A stretch of 64,000 nt of DNA from Halostagnicola kamekurae (GTDB lineage Archaea; Halobacteriota; Halobacteria; Halobacteriales; Natrialbaceae): NCBI RefSeq assembly GCF_900116205.1, contig NZ_FOZS01000001.1, forward strand, positions 930,001 through 994,000, in the 5' to 3' direction. Positions 62,037 to 64,000 of the stretch are shown here, piece by piece; position 1 is the stretch's first letter, and every line of letters begins with the position of its first letter. The notes below the pieces were generated by a model, which saw nothing but the letters and a program-made list of their open reading frames with translations, was not told the origin of the DNA and ran no database searches. The translations under genes and the position numbers were made by a program.

Positions 62037-63536
62037 CTATCCCTTGATGTTACACACGGGGAACGTCCGCGCGACTTTGTCGCCGATCCCCAGTTCGTCC
62101 GAGACCCGAACGACTTCGTCGACGTCCTTGTAGACCCCCGGCGCTTCCTCGGCGATTGTGGCCCCGGACTGAGCCTTGACGTAGATCTGGTCCTGCTCCT
62201 CGAGTTCCTGTTGTACGTCGCCGCCCCAGTAGTCGTTTTTCGCCTGCGTTCGGCTCATCAGCCGCCCCGCGCCGTGGGCCGTCGACCCGAACGTCAGATC
62301 CATCGAGGCCTCGCCGCCACGGAGGACGTAGCTGCCGGCACCCATGCTTCCGGGGATAATCACCGGCTGGCCGACGTCACGGTAGGCCGCGGGAACTTCG
62401 GGGTGGCCCTTCGGGAACGCTCGAGTCGCGCCCTTTCGGTGGACGAACAGTTCGCGTTCCTCGTTCGCTGTGGCGTCGCTCTCCGCCGCCGGTCGGCCGT
62501 CCGGGCCGACGGTGTGGGTCTCTTTTTTCGCGATGTTATGGGCCACGTCGTAGAGTAAGTCCATCTCCATCTCCTCCCAGGATCGATCGAAGACGCGCTC
62601 GAAGACCCTCCGCGTGCGGTGCATGATCAACTGGCGGTTGACCCACGCGAAGTTGATCGCGGCGTTCATCGCGCCGTAGTAGTCCTCTGCGAGTTGCGAG
62701 CCCGCGGGTGCCGCCGCCAGTTCCTTGTCCGGCAACTGAGAGAGCAGTCCCTGATGTTGTCGTTCGATCTTTCGCAGGTAGTCGTTACACGTCTGGTGAC
62801 CGAGCCCTCGAGAACCACAGTGGATCAGAACGACGATCTGGTCCTCCTCGAGGCCGAACGCCGCCCCGACCTCGTCGTCGAACACGTCGGTCACGCGCTG
62901 GACCTCGAGGAAGTGATTCCCCGAGCCGAGCGAGCCGATCTGGTTCTTCCCGCGGTCTTTGGCCTTCTGGGAGACCTTCGAGGGGTCTGCTTCCTCCCGC
63001 ATTCCCTCGTCCTCGCAGTGGAGAAGGTCGTCCTCGACGGCGTGTCCGTTCTCGAGCGCCCAGTCGACCCCCCGGGCGAGGATTTCCTCCACGTCGTCGA
63101 TCCCAGTTTCGACGATGCCGCCGCCGCCAAGACCTGACGGAATGTTTGCAAACAGCGAGTCGACGAGCTCTTCTTCGTGCCCTTTGACTTCGCTATAGGT
63201 CAAATTCGTCCGCATCATCCGGACGCCACAGTTAATATCGTATCCGACAGCTCCCGGCGAAATGCAGCCGTCTTCGGCGTCGAGCGCGCCGACGCCGCCG
63301 ACGGGGAAGCCGTAGCCTTGGTGGCCGTCGGGCATACAGATCGCGTAGTTCGTCATCCCCGGCAGGTGCGTGGCGTTCTGCAACTGCTCGAGCGTCTTGT
63401 CCTGGCTGATCTCCTCGAGCAACGCCTCGCTCGCGAGAACCCGCGCCGGCGTTCGCATCTCGCCCTCCTGTGTGATCTCCCAGACGTGCTCCCGAACCCG
63501 CTCGAGAGTGACGCCGTTCGCGTCGAACGTGGTCAT
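62037..63536 (-). CDS. rtcB: tRNA-splicing RNA ligase RtcB
   Basis: RtcB joins tRNA exon halves using GTP and a metal. The 499-residue protein has MPDGHQGYGFPVGGVGAL, the metal-binding Cys in GYDINCGVRM, SLGSGNHFLEVQ, the IHCGSRGLGHQ motif and the guanylylated His in AHGAGR near the C-terminus. The archease gene, which activates RtcB, lies immediately upstream. No intein is present. Confidence 0.96.
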   Translation of the reverse strand: MTTFDANGVTLERVREHVWEITQEGEMRTPARVLASEALLEEISQDKTLEQLQNATHLPGMTNYAICMPDGHQGYGFPVGGVGALDAEDGCISPGAVGYDINCGVRMMRTNLTYSEVKGHEEELVDSLFANIPSGLGGGGIVETGIDDVEEILARGVDWALENGHAVEDDLLHCEDEGMREEADPSKVSQKAKDRGKNQIGSLGSGNHFLEVQRVTDVFDDEVGAAFGLEEDQIVVLIHCGSRGLGHQTCNDYLRKIERQHQGLLSQLPDKELAAAPAGSQLAEDYYGAMNAAINFAWVNRQLIMHRTRRVFERVFDRSWEEMEMDLLYDVAHNIAKKETHTVGPDGRPAAESDATANEERELFVHRKGATRAFPKGHPEVPAAYRDVGQPVIIPGSMGAGSYVLRGGEASMDLTFGSTAHGAGRLMSRTQAKNDYWGGDVQQELEEQDQIYVKAQSGATIAEEAPGVYKDVDEVVRVSDELGIGDKVARTFPVCNIKG

Positions 63537-63642
63537 ACCCGAAAATCGGACGCGGACGGTGAAAGGTGTTCGTCTCTGTACGCCGTGGCGGGTTCGGATT
63601 AGGACATTTACAGGGCCCGGCGGCTCGCCCGGCGTCAGCGGG

Positions 63643-64000
63643 TCACACGTCGAAGACGACGTAGGCCTCCCAGCCGTCGTCGGTCTCCTCGAGTCGCATC
63701 TCCGAGTACGTGACGGCTTTGATCTCGCGAGCGACGACCGCCGATAACGGAATCCCGCGCGCCGTCGCCTCGAGCGAGTAGGCCGCGTCGTCGATCGACT
63801 CGCCGTCGGCCGTCGGCTCGTCGGACCGCGCGACCGCGATATCCTCGACCCGGTGATCGACGGGAAGCTCGAGGCGAACGTCCCGGAGGTAGATCAGTTC
63901 GTCGACGTAATCGAAAAGCAGCGCCTCGAGGTTTTCGGCCGTCACCGAGAGCGAGAATCGCTCCCCTCCCGTCTCCGGAACGCGTTCGCACGAGGCGGCG
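63643..64000 (-). CDS. Archease, partial (5' end beyond window)
   Basis: The visible C-terminal about 119 residues match archease: SVTAENLEALLFDYVDELIY (the conserved Asp/Glu helix), IPLSAVVAREIKAVTYSEMR and the closing YVVFDV. Archease accelerates RtcB guanylylation. The gene continues past the right edge, so the start is not seen. It is 106 bp upstream of rtcB on the same strand, the conserved order. Confidence 0.85.
   Translation of the reverse strand, partial: AASCERVPETGGERFSLSVTAENLEALLFDYVDELIYLRDVRLELPVDHRVEDIAVARSDEPTADGESIDDAAYSLEATARGIPLSAVVAREIKAVTYSEMRLEETDDGWEAYVVFDV

Overview
The window is 64 kb of a haloarchaeal genome. The evidence is high-GC coding DNA, very acidic proteins, Tat-type lipoprotein signals, TATA boxes about 26 nt upstream of many start codons (leaderless mRNAs), a TFB, aCPSF1, GvpA-family proteins and a class II tRNA-Leu. 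The gene content would fit the Natrialbales (Natrinema/Haloterrigena-like), but I cannot fix the genus from sequence alone. Almost all of it looks like chromosomal core. The exceptions are a small AT-rich patch at the left edge (1-1090), which carries two orphan genes and a MITE-like inverted-repeat element, and a gas-vesicle locus.

Layout. 1-1.1 kb: AT-rich orphan genes and MITE-like element. 1.1-6.4 kb: a truncated adenylate-forming-enzyme relative and the grpE-dnaK-dnaJ chaperone set. 6.5-11.9 kb: a CtaA-like heme A synthase, purF, a HAD phosphatase, about 1 kb of gene-free DNA and a zinc-ribbon protein. 11.9-18.4 kb: gas-vesicle genes, gvpFGHIJKLM on the minus strand and gvpA-gvpO divergent on the plus strand, with no gvpC, N, D or E. 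18.5-28.2 kb: a membrane-anchored tandem winged-helix protein, mutS, nucS (EndoMS), the termination factor aCPSF1/FttA and a DMT exporter. 28.3-33.5 kb: a polyamine-type ABC importer and bluB. 33.5-42.5 kb: nth, DUF371, an alkaline-phosphatase-superfamily enzyme, pyrophosphatase, a PadR regulator, rnhA, tfb, gfcR and phoU. 42.5-46.7 kb: a fixABC(X) electron-transfer flavoprotein operon with FixC and FixX fused. 46.8-54.3 kb: bactofilin-like protein, cupredoxin lipoprotein, DUF4013, HNH-like zinc protein, DUF420, tRNA-Leu(GAG), aMBF1 and AlaX. 54.4-61.5 kb: Bax1-XPB nuclease-helicase pair, a DUF457 membrane protein, an HTH-10 regulator, a UDG-like glycosylase and DNA polymerase IV with a PCNA-binding tail. 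61.7-64 kb: a small orphan, RtcB RNA ligase and a partial archease gene running off the window.

Themes. DNA repair is heavily represented: MutS, NucS, Nth, UDG-like, DinB and XPB-Bax1. So is the information machinery: TFB, aMBF1, aCPSF1, RNase HI, RtcB-archease and AlaX. The gas-vesicle locus holds exactly the set reported as minimal for vesicle formation (A, F, G, J, K, L, M, O) plus H and I, with unusual extensions on GvpO and on the protein in the gvpI position.

The most unexpected non-coding signal is a recurring class of short degenerate tandem repeats (unit 13-30 bp, a different unit at every locus). They mostly sit just downstream of stop codons: after purF, the 24.3-kb hypothetical gene, the ABC permease, bluB, pyrophosphatase and alaX. 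In two cases they extend into the C-terminal codons of the gene.
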